Assembly (NCBI RefSeq): GCF_900489465.1
Contig: NZ_UEFQ01000020.1
Span: 89,028 to 153,027, forward strand
Source of the DNA: Aequorivita sp. CIP111184
GTDB taxonomy: Bacteria; Bacteroidota; Bacteroidia; Flavobacteriales; Flavobacteriaceae
Direction of reading: 5' to 3'
Length of the DNA: 64,000 bases
Both the position numbers and the translations under genes were made by a program. The stretch's first letter is position 1. The number at the start of each line of letters is the position of its first letter. Of this stretch, positions 1-9,496 are shown one piece after another. The notes under the pieces are model-generated. The model saw only the letters and a program-made list of their open reading frames with translations. It did no database searches and was not told the origin of the DNA.

Positions 1-1689
1 AAATCTTCTGATCTCCACGATACCGTGGTAGCCAAAACCTACAGTAATCTAGGAATTACCTACACCCAATTGGGAATCTTGGATTCTTCGGAATATTATT
101 TTAATAAGGGAATTGAAATAGCACAGGGCCAAGCCTTAATTACCGCAAGACTGTATTCAAACTTATCAGTTACACTGCGAACTGCTTCCCGCTATTCCGA
201 ATCTTTGGAAGCTTTAAAAAAATCCTTAGCGCTATACAGAAAGGCAAAATTCATAGATGGGGAGGCAATTGTATATGGAGAAATGGCGTCTAATTATAAT
301 TATATGCTACAGCCCGAAAAGGCAATAATTTATTTAAAAAAAGCTATTGCCATTTTCAATAAAACCGGTAACGACAGAGAGGTTTATATCATAAAACAAA
401 AATTGGGGAATTTTTATTTCAATAATGGGAACTACGTTTTCGCCAAGGATATTTTTGAAGAGCTGCTTCCTATTTTTGCTAAGGAAAAAGGGCTCAATTA
501 TTATTATACACTTATGAATTATGGCCAGTGCCTGATGGCATTGGAAGAATATTCAAGCGCAGAAAAGGCATTGTTGGAAACGGAGGCTGGCTTAAGAAGA
601 TTAGAAAACCTGGAGCATAGGTTGCTCACCACTAGTTTATTGGGAAAACTATATGGTATCACCAATAGATCAAAAGAAGCTATCAGTAATTTAAAAGAAG
701 CCTATGAAGGGCTTTATGAAATTAATTCGCCGCGTTTTACGGAAGTAGCCGCTGAATACTTAAAGGTTTTAAACAAAGTGCAAGATTATAAAACTGCGCT
801 TATTGTTATTAATAGTGTAAAGCCAGTACTCAACACACGGTTGAAAATGAACGCGGACAATGAGATTCTCTTATTACAAAATGCAATTATTACCTATAAT
901 GCAAAAAAGTTATTTGAGGAATCGGTGCCCATGTATGAACGGGTAGATTTTTTAAAAGATTCCTTAAATAATGCAAACAATGTTCTTAAGATAAATGAAT
1001 TGCAGGAGGAGTACCAAAATAAGCTCCAACGCGAAAAAAATATTTCACTTTCAAAGAATAATGCACTATTGGTTGAGAATAACACAAAACAGCAAAACAT
1101 CATCTTTTTAACGCTATTCACCCTTGCCTTGGTTTCTGCTATTCCATTTATAATATACTATACCAATAAAAATAAAATAGCGATTCAAAAGACTGCAGTA
1201 GAAAACTTGGAAAAGTCGCATATCGCCCTCCAAGAGAAACAGGAATTAGAACATGAATTGTTTGAGGAGCGCGAAAAAACATTGGCAGATAAGGAACGTG
1301 AACTTATAGCGATATCTTTGGAGATGGCCGATTTACAAAATCAGGTTACTGAATTATTAGATAACAGACAGAACAAAGAAGCTTCAAACGAAATTGCCTC
1401 CCAAATTACCAACATCTTCAATCAAAAGAATTATTGGAAACACTTTAAAACCAAGTTTGTGGAGGTACATCCCGAGTTTGGGCAGAATCTTATACAGATG
1501 TTTCCGATGCTTTCAGACAACGATATTGCATTTTGTTCCCTCTTAAAACTTCAACTTACCAACAAGGAAATTGCCTCCCTCATGGGAATTAGCCACCAAA
1601 GTGTAATTTCAAAAAAATATAGAATTAAAAGGAAAATGGCACTTCAGGATGACGATGTTTCGTTTGAAAATTTAATTCGTGATCTATAA
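1..1689 (+). CDS. TPR-repeat membrane signalling protein with C-terminal HTH, 5' end outside window
   Basis: The reading frame is open from base 1, so the N-terminus lies outside; at least 562 residues are visible. The first ~330 residues are TPR-like helical repeats (alternating Y, A, L and G-N-Y patterns). A single membrane segment follows at about residues 360-382 counted from base 25 (FLTLFTLALVSAIPF core), then a charged coiled coil (about 390-450). The C-terminus is a LuxR-like helix-turn-helix containing TNKEIASLMGISHQSV. This architecture is common in Bacteroidota, where TPRs are periplasmic and the HTH cytoplasmic; I infer a one-component membrane-bound transcription regulator. The last codons are followed by about 470 bp without a gene. 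Target genes cannot be read from the sequence; the adjacent secreted adhesin is one possibility. Confidence 0.8.
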   Translation, partial: KSSDLHDTVVAKTYSNLGITYTQLGILDSSEYYFNKGIEIAQGQALITARLYSNLSVTLRTASRYSESLEALKKSLALYRKAKFIDGEAIVYGEMASNYNYMLQPEKAIIYLKKAIAIFNKTGNDREVYIIKQKLGNFYFNNGNYVFAKDIFEELLPIFAKEKGLNYYYTLMNYGQCLMALEEYSSAEKALLETEAGLRRLENLEHRLLTTSLLGKLYGITNRSKEAISNLKEAYEGLYEINSPRFTEVAAEYLKVLNKVQDYKTALIVINSVKPVLNTRLKMNADNEILLLQNAIITYNAKKLFEESVPMYERVDFLKDSLNNANNVLKINELQEEYQNKLQREKNISLSKNNALLVENNTKQQNIIFLTLFTLALVSAIPFIIYYTNKNKIAIQKTAVENLEKSHIALQEKQELEHELFEEREKTLADKERELIAISLEMADLQNQVTELLDNRQNKEASNEIASQITNIFNQKNYWKHFKTKFVEVHPEFGQNLIQMFPMLSDNDIAFCSLLKLQLTNKEIASLMGISHQSVISKKYRIKRKMALQDDDVSFENLIRDL

Positions 1690-2160
1690 AACATTCAATT
1701 AAAGAATGACAATTTAAATTTTATCCCGCATTTTCTGTCTTTCGCCCGATTGTACCATCTTCAGTTTTAAATGGGCACCTATAATTTCTAAAATATAGTG
1801 CAATAGACACATTAAATTCCCAAATAATTGATTTATAGTTTCTTAAAGTCAATCCTTCCATTTAAGATTTCTATAGTTTTTAAAACTATCTATATTTTAT
1901 CTATATGATTTGTTTTTATTTCTCCCAAAATCATCATTTATTTGCCCAGCAATGTTAAAAAATTTAACTTTTAGATTTACCCAAATCTTTTAAAACCTAT
2001 TTATGCTAAGATGTCTTTTTTTCTTATCTGACGTTTCAATTCTTTTACAATTTTGCGCTACAGGCGTTCCTACCTCCACAATTTATTTTGGATTTCCCTT
2101 CATTGGGGAAAAAGCTTCTTAACAATTTCTTCAATATAAAATCAAATTAATATTCTACTT
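1690..2160. other. 470-bp intergenic leader before the adhesin gene
   Basis: Very AT-rich spacer with no convincing ORF. It must hold the promoter of the 2161 gene, but I found no exact TAnnTTTG element at a convincing position. Several CTTAA/TTAAA pentamers are present singly, not in the paired arrangement seen at 21.9-25.5 kb. Confidence 0.4.
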
Positions 2161-5100
2161 ATGAATCGAAAAAATTACTCAAAATTTTTAACAACCAATT
2201 TTATCCATTTATTTCATCTTAGGAAATTCATGCTCCTAATAATGGTCTTCTTAACCACTTTGTTTGAGGTTAATGCCCAATCCCCTGACTGCTTTATAAA
2301 TTTAGGGTTAAATTCTTGGAGTGTTGAAGGTGATCCTACAAATGGAAATTGGGTACCTGCCCCAGATGGGAGCAGCGTGCTTCAAACAGTAAATAGTAAT
2401 CCGTCCTTTTATGTGAGTAACGCTGATTATTTCAACACCACCATTCAAGGTGAGTTTAGAGTAGAAACTACCAGTGATGATGACTTTATCGGTTTTGTGA
2501 TTGGCTACCAATCTCCGAACACTACTACACCCAACGATGAATACAATTTCATTCTTTTTGATTGGAAACAGGCAGCTCAGTCTGCTGGAAGTTGTACTGC
2601 ACCCGCTGCCATACGCCTCTCACGGATTCAGGGTACTTCTACAGATTTCATCTCTACATTTTGGTGCCAAAACAGTGCAATCAATGAAGTGCTTGGAACC
2701 AATTCAAGCTTGGGGGGATGGGCAGACAATACCCTCTATACCTTTCAAGTGCAATATGGCGCCAGCAATATTAGTGTATGGATAAATGGCACTCTAATTT
2801 TTGATGTAGACGGCACCTATACTACGGGTCGTTTTGGTTTTTATAATTTTTCCCAAGAAGCGGTACGCTACCAGAATTTTTCGCTTCCTTTTTCTACGGT
2901 TATCAATAAAACCGATGTTAGTTGTTTAGGAGCAAGTGATGGAACGGCTACTGCCGTTGCCTCCGATTTTGCAACACCTCCCTACGATTACTTATGGGAT
3001 ACAGGCGCAACTACGGAAACTATAGTTGGATTAGCTCCCGGCACCTATTCGGTAACTGTTACCTCCCAAGAAGGTTGTACCACTACAGAATCGGTAAACA
3101 TTATAACTACCCCAGATACCGAAGATCCAAGTGTGTCCGTTAACTCACCATTTTCTGTTACTTTGGATGCAACTGGGAATGCTTCAATTTCAGTTTCTGA
3201 CATTGAAGTTAGCAGTAGCGATAACTGCGGAATAGCTTCTAAAACCCTGAGCAAAACAAGTTTTGATTGCTCCAATACGGGCACTAATAATATTAACTAT
3301 ACTGTTACAGATAATAGTGGAAATAGTACAGTAATACCGGTAACGGTTACTGTAACAGATAATATTAACCCAGTTGCACAAGCCCAGGACCTAATACTTC
3401 AATTAACCGATCCCACTGGACTTACAATTACTCCAGCTATGGTTGACAATGGCAGTACAGACAACTGTACTTTTACACTATCATTGAGTAAAACCACTTT
3501 TGATTGTAGCGATATTGGTACGCAGACTGTAACCTTAACAGCAACTGATGCCAGCGGAAATGTGAATACAACAAACGCAGATATTACGATTACCGCACCA
3601 GAACCCTTTGTGGTTACCTCAGCGGGAGCAACTCAAATGGGTGATATTAGCACCTTTACTACGGTTGATCCCACCATCGCAATTACTTATAATGGAAATG
3701 CAGACGGAGCCTTGGTTTCCATCTCCAATAATTTCTATTCAGGAGATGAATTGGCCCTGGATCCAGGATACACCATTCCGGGAGGAGTAAGCGTTAATTA
3801 TAACAGTTCTACGGGAGTTTTTACCATAATAGGAACCTTAACTGATACTGATTTGGAAACCTTATTCCAAAATATTCAGTTCCGTACAACAAGCGGTAAC
3901 ACCTCTGAACGTACTATTGAATTTATTATAGGAGGCAGCGTGTCTAACCCTGATAACAACCACTATTACGAATATGTAAACCAAAGTCTTTCTTGGGTGC
4001 AGGCAAAAGCTGCCGCAGCTACAAGAACCCTTTATGGTCTTCAAGGATATTTGGCCACTTCTACCTCTGCTGAAGAAAACAACTTTATAAAAACAAAGTT
4101 AACAGATGACGGTTGGCTTGGTGGCTCTGATGAGTTCAGCCAAATAAATCAAGCAGTGGGAAGCCCACTTTATGCAAACCAAGCAGCAGCAGAAAATAAC
4201 TGGTATTGGATAACGGGACCTGAAGCAGGAACACAAATGTCTTTTGGAAGCAATCCATTGCCTGGCCAATACGTAAATTGGAATCCTAGCGAACCAAATA
4301 ATTCAGGAGGTACCGAAGATTATATGCAAATATATTTTGCCAATGATGGCCGTTGGAACGATCTAGGAACAGGCCAAAGCATGGGTTATATTGTGGAATA
4401 TGGAGGTCTTGCGGGAGATCAGTCATGTTTTTCCTTTTCCAATAACAAAATAGTATTACTTAACCATGCGCCGATAATTGATCCCATTGCAAATGTAGCG
4501 GGATGTCCCGGAAGTAGCTTTACCCAGAATGTTACAATTTCAGACGTGGAGGATGCCGTTACAGATCTTACAGTTACTGTAGCTTCTAATAATCAGACTT
4601 TGGTTCAAGACACTAATCTATCCGTTAGTTATGACGGCACCAACTTTGTTGTAACAGGTACTTCAGAGGCCGGAATACAAAGCAGTGCAGTTATCACTGT
4701 AACAGCTACTGATACAGGAGGTCTTTCCACGAATGGAAGTTTCACTTTTACTGCAGAAGATACTGAAGCACCAATAGCTGTATGTCTTGGCTCTACTCCA
4801 ATATACGTAGGCTCTTTTAGGGTTAGCGATGGCCCTTCTTGGGTTACCAATCCTCCCGTTTATAATGCCCAAGAAACCGCAGCCCTTATTTTTGGTGGAA
4901 ATCCTTCAGATTATGCCGTATCTATTGATCCGAATACAACCGACCCAAACACTATTACCCATACAGCCTGGACTGATAGTTGGGGCGATGGTTTTGCCAT
5001 TAATGCTGAAGGTTATAGTTTAGATACAGGCGCACCCGGTTATAATGATCCCGGAGACTACGATACCGCAGTATCTTCTTGGGTGAATGACCATGTTGAT

Positions 5101-7092
5101 TTAACAAAAGTAAATTATGTGTGGACAGCCGCGACGCCACTAGTTGTGCAGTTAGATGGCAATGGCCAAGCCGTATTGGATGCTGCCGATGTAGACGGAG
5201 GCAGTACTGACAATTGTGGAATTGCTAGCATAACGGTAAGTCCAAATAACTTCAGCTGCGCCGATATAGGGCCAAATACCGTAACACTAACGGTAACCGA
5301 TGTTAATGGCAATAGTTCTACCTGTAGCTCTACAGTAATGGTGGAAGACAATATAGCTCCAACGGCAATATGCCAGCCCATTACTGTGCAGCTTGACGCT
5401 ACTGGCAACGTTTCCATAACGCCTGCTGATGTGGATGGTGGTTCATCTGATGCCTGCGGAATTGCAAGTACAACTATTGATGTTTCATCATTCGATTGCT
5501 CTAACATAGGAACGAACAATGTGGTGCTTACAGTAACCGATAATAACGGAAACGTTTCTACTTGTACCGCAGTGGTCACGGTTGAAGATACTATCGCTCC
5601 AATTATAGCATGTCCTGCAAATATTATTGCAAATACCGATCTAGGTGAGTGCTCTTCATTTGCTTATTTTACCGAACCATTTGTTCTGGATAACTGTAGC
5701 ATTGACACAGTAGTTCAAACTGCGGGACTTCCAAGCGGAAGCCAGTTCCCAGTTGGCGTGAACACGATTGAGTTCACCGCCACCGATGTAAACGGAAACG
5801 TAAGCACTTGTAGCTTTACCATTACGGTGATCGACAACGAGGCGCCTGTAGCAGTTTGCCAGAACATCACCATTCAGTTGGATACCGCTGGTAACGCAGC
5901 TATAGTTGCAGCAGATGTGGACGGTGGCAGCACCGACCAATGTGGTGTGGCTACTATTTCAATAGATATGGATACGTTTGATTGTTCCAATGTTGGGGAC
6001 AACAACGTAATCCTAACAGTTACCGATGTAAACGGAAATACAAGTACGTGTACCGCCATCGTAACGGTAGAAGATGTAACCGCCCCAGTGGTAGCCTGTC
6101 AGAACCTTACCGTGGAACTTGATCCTGTAACGGGAACGGTTACCATAGCCGGAACTGATATAGACAATGGCTCTACCGATACCTGTGGCATTGCGAGCTA
6201 TGATCTTGATATAGATACCTTCGATTGCTCGAACATAGGAGACAACACTGTAATACTGACCGTAACCGATGTAAACGGAAATACTGAAACTTGTACCGCC
6301 ATCGTAACGGTGGAGGACAATACAAGTCCGGTACTTGTATGTCAGGACTTCACATTGGAACTTGGAGCAGATGGCACCGCCACCCTTGACCTAAGCGATG
6401 TGATAGCGAGCAACGATGATGCCTGTGGTATCTTTACAGTAGCCGTGGACATTACACAGTTCAGCTGTGCCGATATTGGTACTCCTGTAACCGTTCAGAT
6501 CTTCAGCCAAGACAACAACGGCAACCTTGCCACTTGTACTGCGGTTGTAACCGTGGTTGATAACCTTGCGCCGGTGGTTACTTGTCCAGCAGACCAAACG
6601 GTAGATCCAGGTCAGGGGAACTTGTTCTATATTGTTCCTGATTATTTCGCAACGGGAGAGGCAACGGCAGTAGACAACTGTACCGATCCTGTTACCGTTA
6701 CCACTCAGGACCCGGCCGCGGGAACGACGCTTTCCGATGGAACTTATACCATCACGCTAACCGCAACAGATGCGTATGGCAATATTGGAACCTGCGAGTT
6801 TGAGCTTGTTGTGGATAGTGTACTTGGCACGGGAGGCAACAATCAGAGCCTTGGAAGCATCGCGATGTATCCCAACCCCGCAAAAGGAAATGTAACCATC
6901 GGCAACCCACAGAGCCTAGAGCTTGAGCGTGCTGATATTTATGACCTAACGGGAAGATTGGTGCAGTCGTTCAACTTAAAGGGAATGGCAACTGCCAAGA
7001 CCTTAAACGTAGATAATCTTGCTGCCGCTACCTATGTAGTGATCATCAAAGGCAAAAACGGTCAGATAACCAAGCGCCTGTTAAAAGAATAG
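2161..7092 (+). CDS. Very large T9SS-secreted adhesin with C-type lectin domain and HYR-like repeats
   Basis: 1643 residues, cell-surface or secreted. Order: signal peptide (residues 1-40, cut after VNAQ); thrombospondin C-terminal/LamG-like jelly roll (about 41-245); SprB-like repeat (about 250-316, ending GTYSVTVT); two degenerate Ig-like repeats; a C-type lectin domain (about 600-750) with EPN at 711-713 and WND at 732-734, the calcium/sugar signature; a cadherin-like region; five near-identical ~78-residue repeats carrying DVDGGSTDxCGIAS and VTDVNGN plus one HYR-type repeat (about 990-1470); and a type A T9SS sorting domain (about 1566-1643, YPNPAKGNV, ending KRLLKE). The signal peptide and sorting domain imply Sec export and T9SS translocation. 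EPN in animal lectins favours mannose-type sugars; specificity here is inference. The minus-strand ORFs inside it are shadows of its repeats. A paralogous C-terminus occurs at 63487-64000. Confidence 0.9.
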   Translation: MNRKNYSKFLTTNFIHLFHLRKFMLLIMVFLTTLFEVNAQSPDCFINLGLNSWSVEGDPTNGNWVPAPDGSSVLQTVNSNPSFYVSNADYFNTTIQGEFRVETTSDDDFIGFVIGYQSPNTTTPNDEYNFILFDWKQAAQSAGSCTAPAAIRLSRIQGTSTDFISTFWCQNSAINEVLGTNSSLGGWADNTLYTFQVQYGASNISVWINGTLIFDVDGTYTTGRFGFYNFSQEAVRYQNFSLPFSTVINKTDVSCLGASDGTATAVASDFATPPYDYLWDTGATTETIVGLAPGTYSVTVTSQEGCTTTESVNIITTPDTEDPSVSVNSPFSVTLDATGNASISVSDIEVSSSDNCGIASKTLSKTSFDCSNTGTNNINYTVTDNSGNSTVIPVTVTVTDNINPVAQAQDLILQLTDPTGLTITPAMVDNGSTDNCTFTLSLSKTTFDCSDIGTQTVTLTATDASGNVNTTNADITITAPEPFVVTSAGATQMGDISTFTTVDPTIAITYNGNADGALVSISNNFYSGDELALDPGYTIPGGVSVNYNSSTGVFTIIGTLTDTDLETLFQNIQFRTTSGNTSERTIEFIIGGSVSNPDNNHYYEYVNQSLSWVQAKAAAATRTLYGLQGYLATSTSAEENNFIKTKLTDDGWLGGSDEFSQINQAVGSPLYANQAAAENNWYWITGPEAGTQMSFGSNPLPGQYVNWNPSEPNNSGGTEDYMQIYFANDGRWNDLGTGQSMGYIVEYGGLAGDQSCFSFSNNKIVLLNHAPIIDPIANVAGCPGSSFTQNVTISDVEDAVTDLTVTVASNNQTLVQDTNLSVSYDGTNFVVTGTSEAGIQSSAVITVTATDTGGLSTNGSFTFTAEDTEAPIAVCLGSTPIYVGSFRVSDGPSWVTNPPVYNAQETAALIFGGNPSDYAVSIDPNTTDPNTITHTAWTDSWGDGFAINAEGYSLDTGAPGYNDPGDYDTAVSSWVNDHVDLTKVNYVWTAATPLVVQLDGNGQAVLDAADVDGGSTDNCGIASITVSPNNFSCADIGPNTVTLTVTDVNGNSSTCSSTVMVEDNIAPTAICQPITVQLDATGNVSITPADVDGGSSDACGIASTTIDVSSFDCSNIGTNNVVLTVTDNNGNVSTCTAVVTVEDTIAPIIACPANIIANTDLGECSSFAYFTEPFVLDNCSIDTVVQTAGLPSGSQFPVGVNTIEFTATDVNGNVSTCSFTITVIDNEAPVAVCQNITIQLDTAGNAAIVAADVDGGSTDQCGVATISIDMDTFDCSNVGDNNVILTVTDVNGNTSTCTAIVTVEDVTAPVVACQNLTVELDPVTGTVTIAGTDIDNGSTDTCGIASYDLDIDTFDCSNIGDNTVILTVTDVNGNTETCTAIVTVEDNTSPVLVCQDFTLELGADGTATLDLSDVIASNDDACGIFTVAVDITQFSCADIGTPVTVQIFSQDNNGNLATCTAVVTVVDNLAPVVTCPADQTVDPGQGNLFYIVPDYFATGEATAVDNCTDPVTVTTQDPAAGTTLSDGTYTITLTATDAYGNIGTCEFELVVDSVLGTGGNNQSLGSIAMYPNPAKGNVTIGNPQSLELERADIYDLTGRLVQSFNLKGMATAKTLNVDNLAAATYVVIIKGKNGQITKRLLKE

Positions 7093-7112
7093 TTTTCTTT
7101 TAAAATTCATAA

Positions 7113-7145
7113 AAAACCCCTTGTGCAAATTGTACAAGGGGTTTT
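7113..7145 (+). terminator. Rho-independent terminator after the adhesin gene
   Basis: Perfect 12-bp stem (AAAACCCCTTGT with ACAAGGGGTTTT), 9-nt loop, then a T-rich tract. It starts 20 bp after the stop codon. Confidence 0.85.
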
Positions 7146-7245
7146 GTTTTTTTTGTAGAGGTGGAAACAATCAAACCCAGAAGAGTGTGATTTTAAAAAG
7201 ACTGCGCGCACCCTGACATCTTGTTTCATAATGACATTCCAATAT

Positions 7246-7285
7246 CACCCTGAGTAGCCTGTCCTGAGCATTTCGACCTTGGTTT
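7246..7285. repeat. Dispersed CCTGAGC-type repeat, degenerate copy
   Basis: Contains CACCCTGAGTAGCCTGTCC followed by TGAGCATTTCGACC. It matches the layout of the copy at 27758-27806 with substitutions. Member of the short dispersed family also seen at 14590, 20161, 41233 and 44449. Confidence 0.6.
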
Positions 7286-7469
7286 ATCCTTTGCTAAGGG
7301 TTTGCACAAAATGGTATCCAGTGACAGCATTTACCCACTTTTGACTGCTTTTCACCAAAATTGCAAGCAAGCCTATTTTTGTTTTCCAGGCGCTTTGTTC
7401 GAGTGTTGTTCGAATGCTGTTCGTATTTTGTTCGAATAGAGGGCCGTTTCTTCGAACAATGTTCGAACA

Positions 7470-7625
7470 AGTATGGGAGAAGGGTCGAAGGACGAGGGAC
7501 GAGGGACGAGCGACGAGGGACGAAGTACGAAGTGCGAAATGGGAAGTGGGAAGGACGAGCTTCGAGTGACGAAGTACGAAATACGAAATACGAAGTACGA
7601 GCGATAAAGTGGGAAGCGAGCGGTT
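7470..7625. repeat. ACGA-rich degenerate short tandem repeat tract
   Basis: Irregular 6-9 bp words (GACGAGG, TACGAAG, TACGAAA, GGGAAGT) repeated for about 150 bp. The tract opens an ORF in several frames on both strands, but translations are low-complexity (RDERRGTKYEV-like), so no gene is called. The remaining spacer 7146-7808 holds three GTTCGAA-type words (7400-7470) and nothing coding. Confidence 0.7.
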
Positions 7626-7808
7626 TTTTGGTGGTAGATAAGGATTTCCTTACGGTCGCTTAAATTTTTGTTTATATTTTTGAATGGATAACTCAAGATA
7701 TATTACAGCGATAAATACGCAAATCACGAACCACAAGTAAGATTGAGATAATATATTTGGGAAAGCCAAATACCAAATAAAATTGGCGAAAATTAAATTT
7801 ATTTCAGA

Positions 7809-8252
7809 ATGAAACTGCTACCAAACGAAGAGCAACTCTTAATATCAAAAAATAAGAAAATGATTTTAACCAATCATCGAGTTCAGATGGTTGAGAGTGA
7901 ATGGGGACAATCTAGTTCGATTACTATTTTTCTTGAGGATATCAGTTCAATAGAGACAAAATTCAAGAACGATATCTGGCTTCTAATTCTGGCGCCATTA
8001 ATTATTTTAAGTGGTTTTTTCCTCGGTGATTTTTATATTGGTGAGATAGCCACTCTAGCCGGAATTACATTGGGGGTTTTATGTCTTGGAATATGGTGGG
8101 CTACTCGAAAACGTTTAATTTCTATTTCCTCAAACGGAGGTTCCCAACTTAACTTCGCTCCACGCGGCATGGATATTGATAAAATTAATGACTTGGTTCA
8201 GGCAATTTTGATTGCAAAACAGGCAAGGGTTGATCAACTACATAAAGTTTAA
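7809..8252 (+). CDS. Small membrane protein, PH-like fold with two-TM hairpin
   Basis: 147 residues. A soluble N-terminal part (1-53) contains MILTNHRVQM, typical of bacterial PH-like proteins in which the line 'ltn.Rv' begins a strand. Two adjacent hydrophobic segments follow (about 57-74 and 78-97), then a basic WATRKR boundary and a C-terminal strand/helix part (104-147). I infer a membrane-inserted PH-like protein of unknown role. It lies 45 bp before the 19-residue repeat protein on the same strand, so co-transcription is possible. Confidence 0.65.
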   Translation: MKLLPNEEQLLISKNKKMILTNHRVQMVESEWGQSSSITIFLEDISSIETKFKNDIWLLILAPLIILSGFFLGDFYIGEIATLAGITLGVLCLGIWWATRKRLISISSNGGSQLNFAPRGMDIDKINDLVQAILIAKQARVDQLHKV

Positions 8253-8297
8253 TTTAGGCCTTCTAAGAAATGGGCAACAATAAAATGATACTTTTTT

Positions 8298-8735
8298 ATG
8301 AAAGTGAAATTTTTACTACTATTCATTTTTATTCCTGCTATGCTATTAAGTCAAGAATATATACGCCAAGGGAAAGGCTGTTACAATGAGGTACTATATA
8401 CCTGGGATGGAAACTATTTAAGGCAAGGGAAAGGAAGTTATAATACAGTACTTTATACGATAGATGAGGAATACATCCGTATCGGAAAAGGAGCCTATAA
8501 TACTGTTTTATATACGTGGGATGGGCATTACCTTCGGCAAGGAAAGGGTGCTTATAACACGGTTCTGCTCACTTGGGATGGAAAGTATATTCGTGAAGGA
8601 AAAGGGAAATACAATACCGTGCTTTACACTTGGGATGGCACTTACTTAAGACAAGGGAAGGGGGATTACAATACGGTTATTTATACTATTACAGAACCAG
8701 TTCCTGTTGTTGTTTTGATGTTGTTGGGGGTTTAA
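8298..8735 (+). CDS. Secreted protein made of six 19-residue repeats
   Basis: 145 residues: signal peptide 1-18, then six head-to-tail 19-residue repeats filling residues 20-133, consensus xYIRQGKGxYNTVLYTWDG, with repeat 2 ending TIDE and repeat 6 ending TITE. Copies alternate YI and YL at positions 2-3, so the true duplication unit may be a 38-residue pair. A short hydrophobic tail (PVPVVVLMLLGV) follows. The pattern of alternating Y/G/V/L residues predicts stacked beta-hairpins. I know similar YxGxYIRKG repeat proteins in Bacteroidetes but no established function. It converges with the hsdM relic, leaving only 7 bp between stop codons. Confidence 0.7.
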   Translation: MKVKFLLLFIFIPAMLLSQEYIRQGKGCYNEVLYTWDGNYLRQGKGSYNTVLYTIDEEYIRIGKGAYNTVLYTWDGHYLRQGKGAYNTVLLTWDGKYIREGKGKYNTVLYTWDGTYLRQGKGDYNTVIYTITEPVPVVVLMLLGV

Positions 8736-8742
8736 ATAGCTG

Positions 8743-8928
8743 TCAAAATTTCATGCCCTGTGGAATTGTAATAGGCGCATACGGCTGTCCCGCCCATTTA
8801 TCGCTTATATATTTTAGAATGAGCATTACCAATACATAATCTTTGTATTGGCTGGCGTCCAATCCGCCTCTTAGCTCGTAGCAACTCGCCCAAAGGGAGC
8901 TGTATAATTCTGATTTTTTTATTGCCAT
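8743..8928 (-). pseudogene. hsdM: Relic of type I restriction-modification methylase subunit M (first 61 codons)
   Basis: The 61-residue product begins MAIKKSELYSSLW and runs through GGLDASQYKDYVLVM to AGQPYAPITIPQGMKF, which matches the conserved N-terminal helical domain of HsdM subunits. Intact HsdM is about 500 residues or more and carries the NPPY/NPPF methylase motif; none of that remains. A stop codon follows MKF directly and the next bases are unrelated. No hsdR or hsdS is present nearby. I read this as the left-over of a deleted R-M locus. Confidence 0.8.
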
Positions 8929-9000
8929 TTATAGTTTTTGGTATGATGTAATGTATAAACAAATCGCTTGGTTTGTAGGACGATTTATGAAAGTGAAATA

Positions 9001-9028
9001 AAACCGATGGTGAAATCACCATCGGTTT
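9001..9028 (-). terminator. Terminator of the 34-residue gene
   Basis: Perfect 12-bp stem AAACCGATGGTG/CACCATCGGTTT with an AAAT loop. On the minus strand it is followed by TTTTATTT. It lies 13 bp past the stop at 9042. Confidence 0.8.
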
Positions 9029-9041
9029 CCTAAGAGATTAT

Positions 9042-9146
9042 TTACTCCTCTCCCTTATACTCATCGTTATTAGGGTTTAATTGATCTGAATGATTATCCA
9101 AATCATCTTGGGTAGGCTCATAACCTTCCTTAAATCCATTAGCCAT
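9042..9146 (-). CDS. Acidic 34-residue small protein
   Basis: ATG at 9146 to TAA at 9042. The product begins MANGFKEGYEPTQDDLDNH and ends EYKGEE, very acidic with no hydrophobic segment. Support: clean start, terminator 13 bp downstream, position just after DUF6804 on the same strand. Function unknown; a small cytoplasmic protein of the kind seen in flavobacterial genomes. Confidence 0.5.
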   Translation of the reverse strand: MANGFKEGYEPTQDDLDNHSDQLNPNNDEYKGEE

Positions 9147-9172
9147 AGCTATTTATTTTAAAATGATGCCTA

Positions 9173-9496
9173 CTATTTCCTGGAGTTCGGCTTTTCCATA
9201 GTTGTTTTTCTTTTTTGAAATATACTTATAAGTAGCCCTATTGCCACTAACACATCCACAATATTCCAAAGCTCTCTACCAAGGGCTATTTTAACGAAAG
9301 GTTGGAATAATAATGCTAGAGCAGCGTAAATAATTTTTGCTGTATTGTTGTTTTCTTGGTTGGCCTGGTAGGCTATATATCCAAAGCCTATGAATGCCAA
9401 AAAGCGTACTAGCTGGTAATAGCCATAGGGCATATTTAGGAGGCAGAGGAAAAATAAGATTGCCAAGGCAATTTTTATAAGTTTAGTTATTGTCAT
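9173..9496 (-). CDS. DUF6804 family small membrane protein
   Basis: I choose ATG 9496 (MTITKLIKIALAI), giving 107 residues; the frame is open further to 9637, but that part only mirrors the upstream nuclease gene. Hydrophobic segments at about 5-22, 26-40, 50-65 and 73-92. The MPYGYYQLVRF, ALLFQPF and LWNIVDV motifs are those I associate with DUF6804. The start overlaps the stop of the upstream nuclease gene by 14 bp, so translation is probably coupled. Last gene of the 13029-9173 operon; function unknown. Confidence 0.75.
   Translation of the reverse strand: MTITKLIKIALAILFFLCLLNMPYGYYQLVRFLAFIGFGYIAYQANQENNNTAKIIYAALALLFQPFVKIALGRELWNIVDVLVAIGLLISIFQKRKTTMEKPNSRK

Noticed and set aside
5115..5579. 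154-codon minus-strand ORF within the adhesin
   Set aside because: Shadow of tandem repeats in the adhesin gene; the plus-strand product has clear domains.
5140..6600. Repeats in the adhesin as a possible CRISPR array
   Set aside because: Repeats are ~234 bp, coding and without unique short spacers.
7361..7696. Two overlapping ORFs of 100 and 107 codons on opposite strands
   Set aside because: Both lie on the ACGA-rich repeat tract; products are low-complexity and neither has a start context or homology-like motif.
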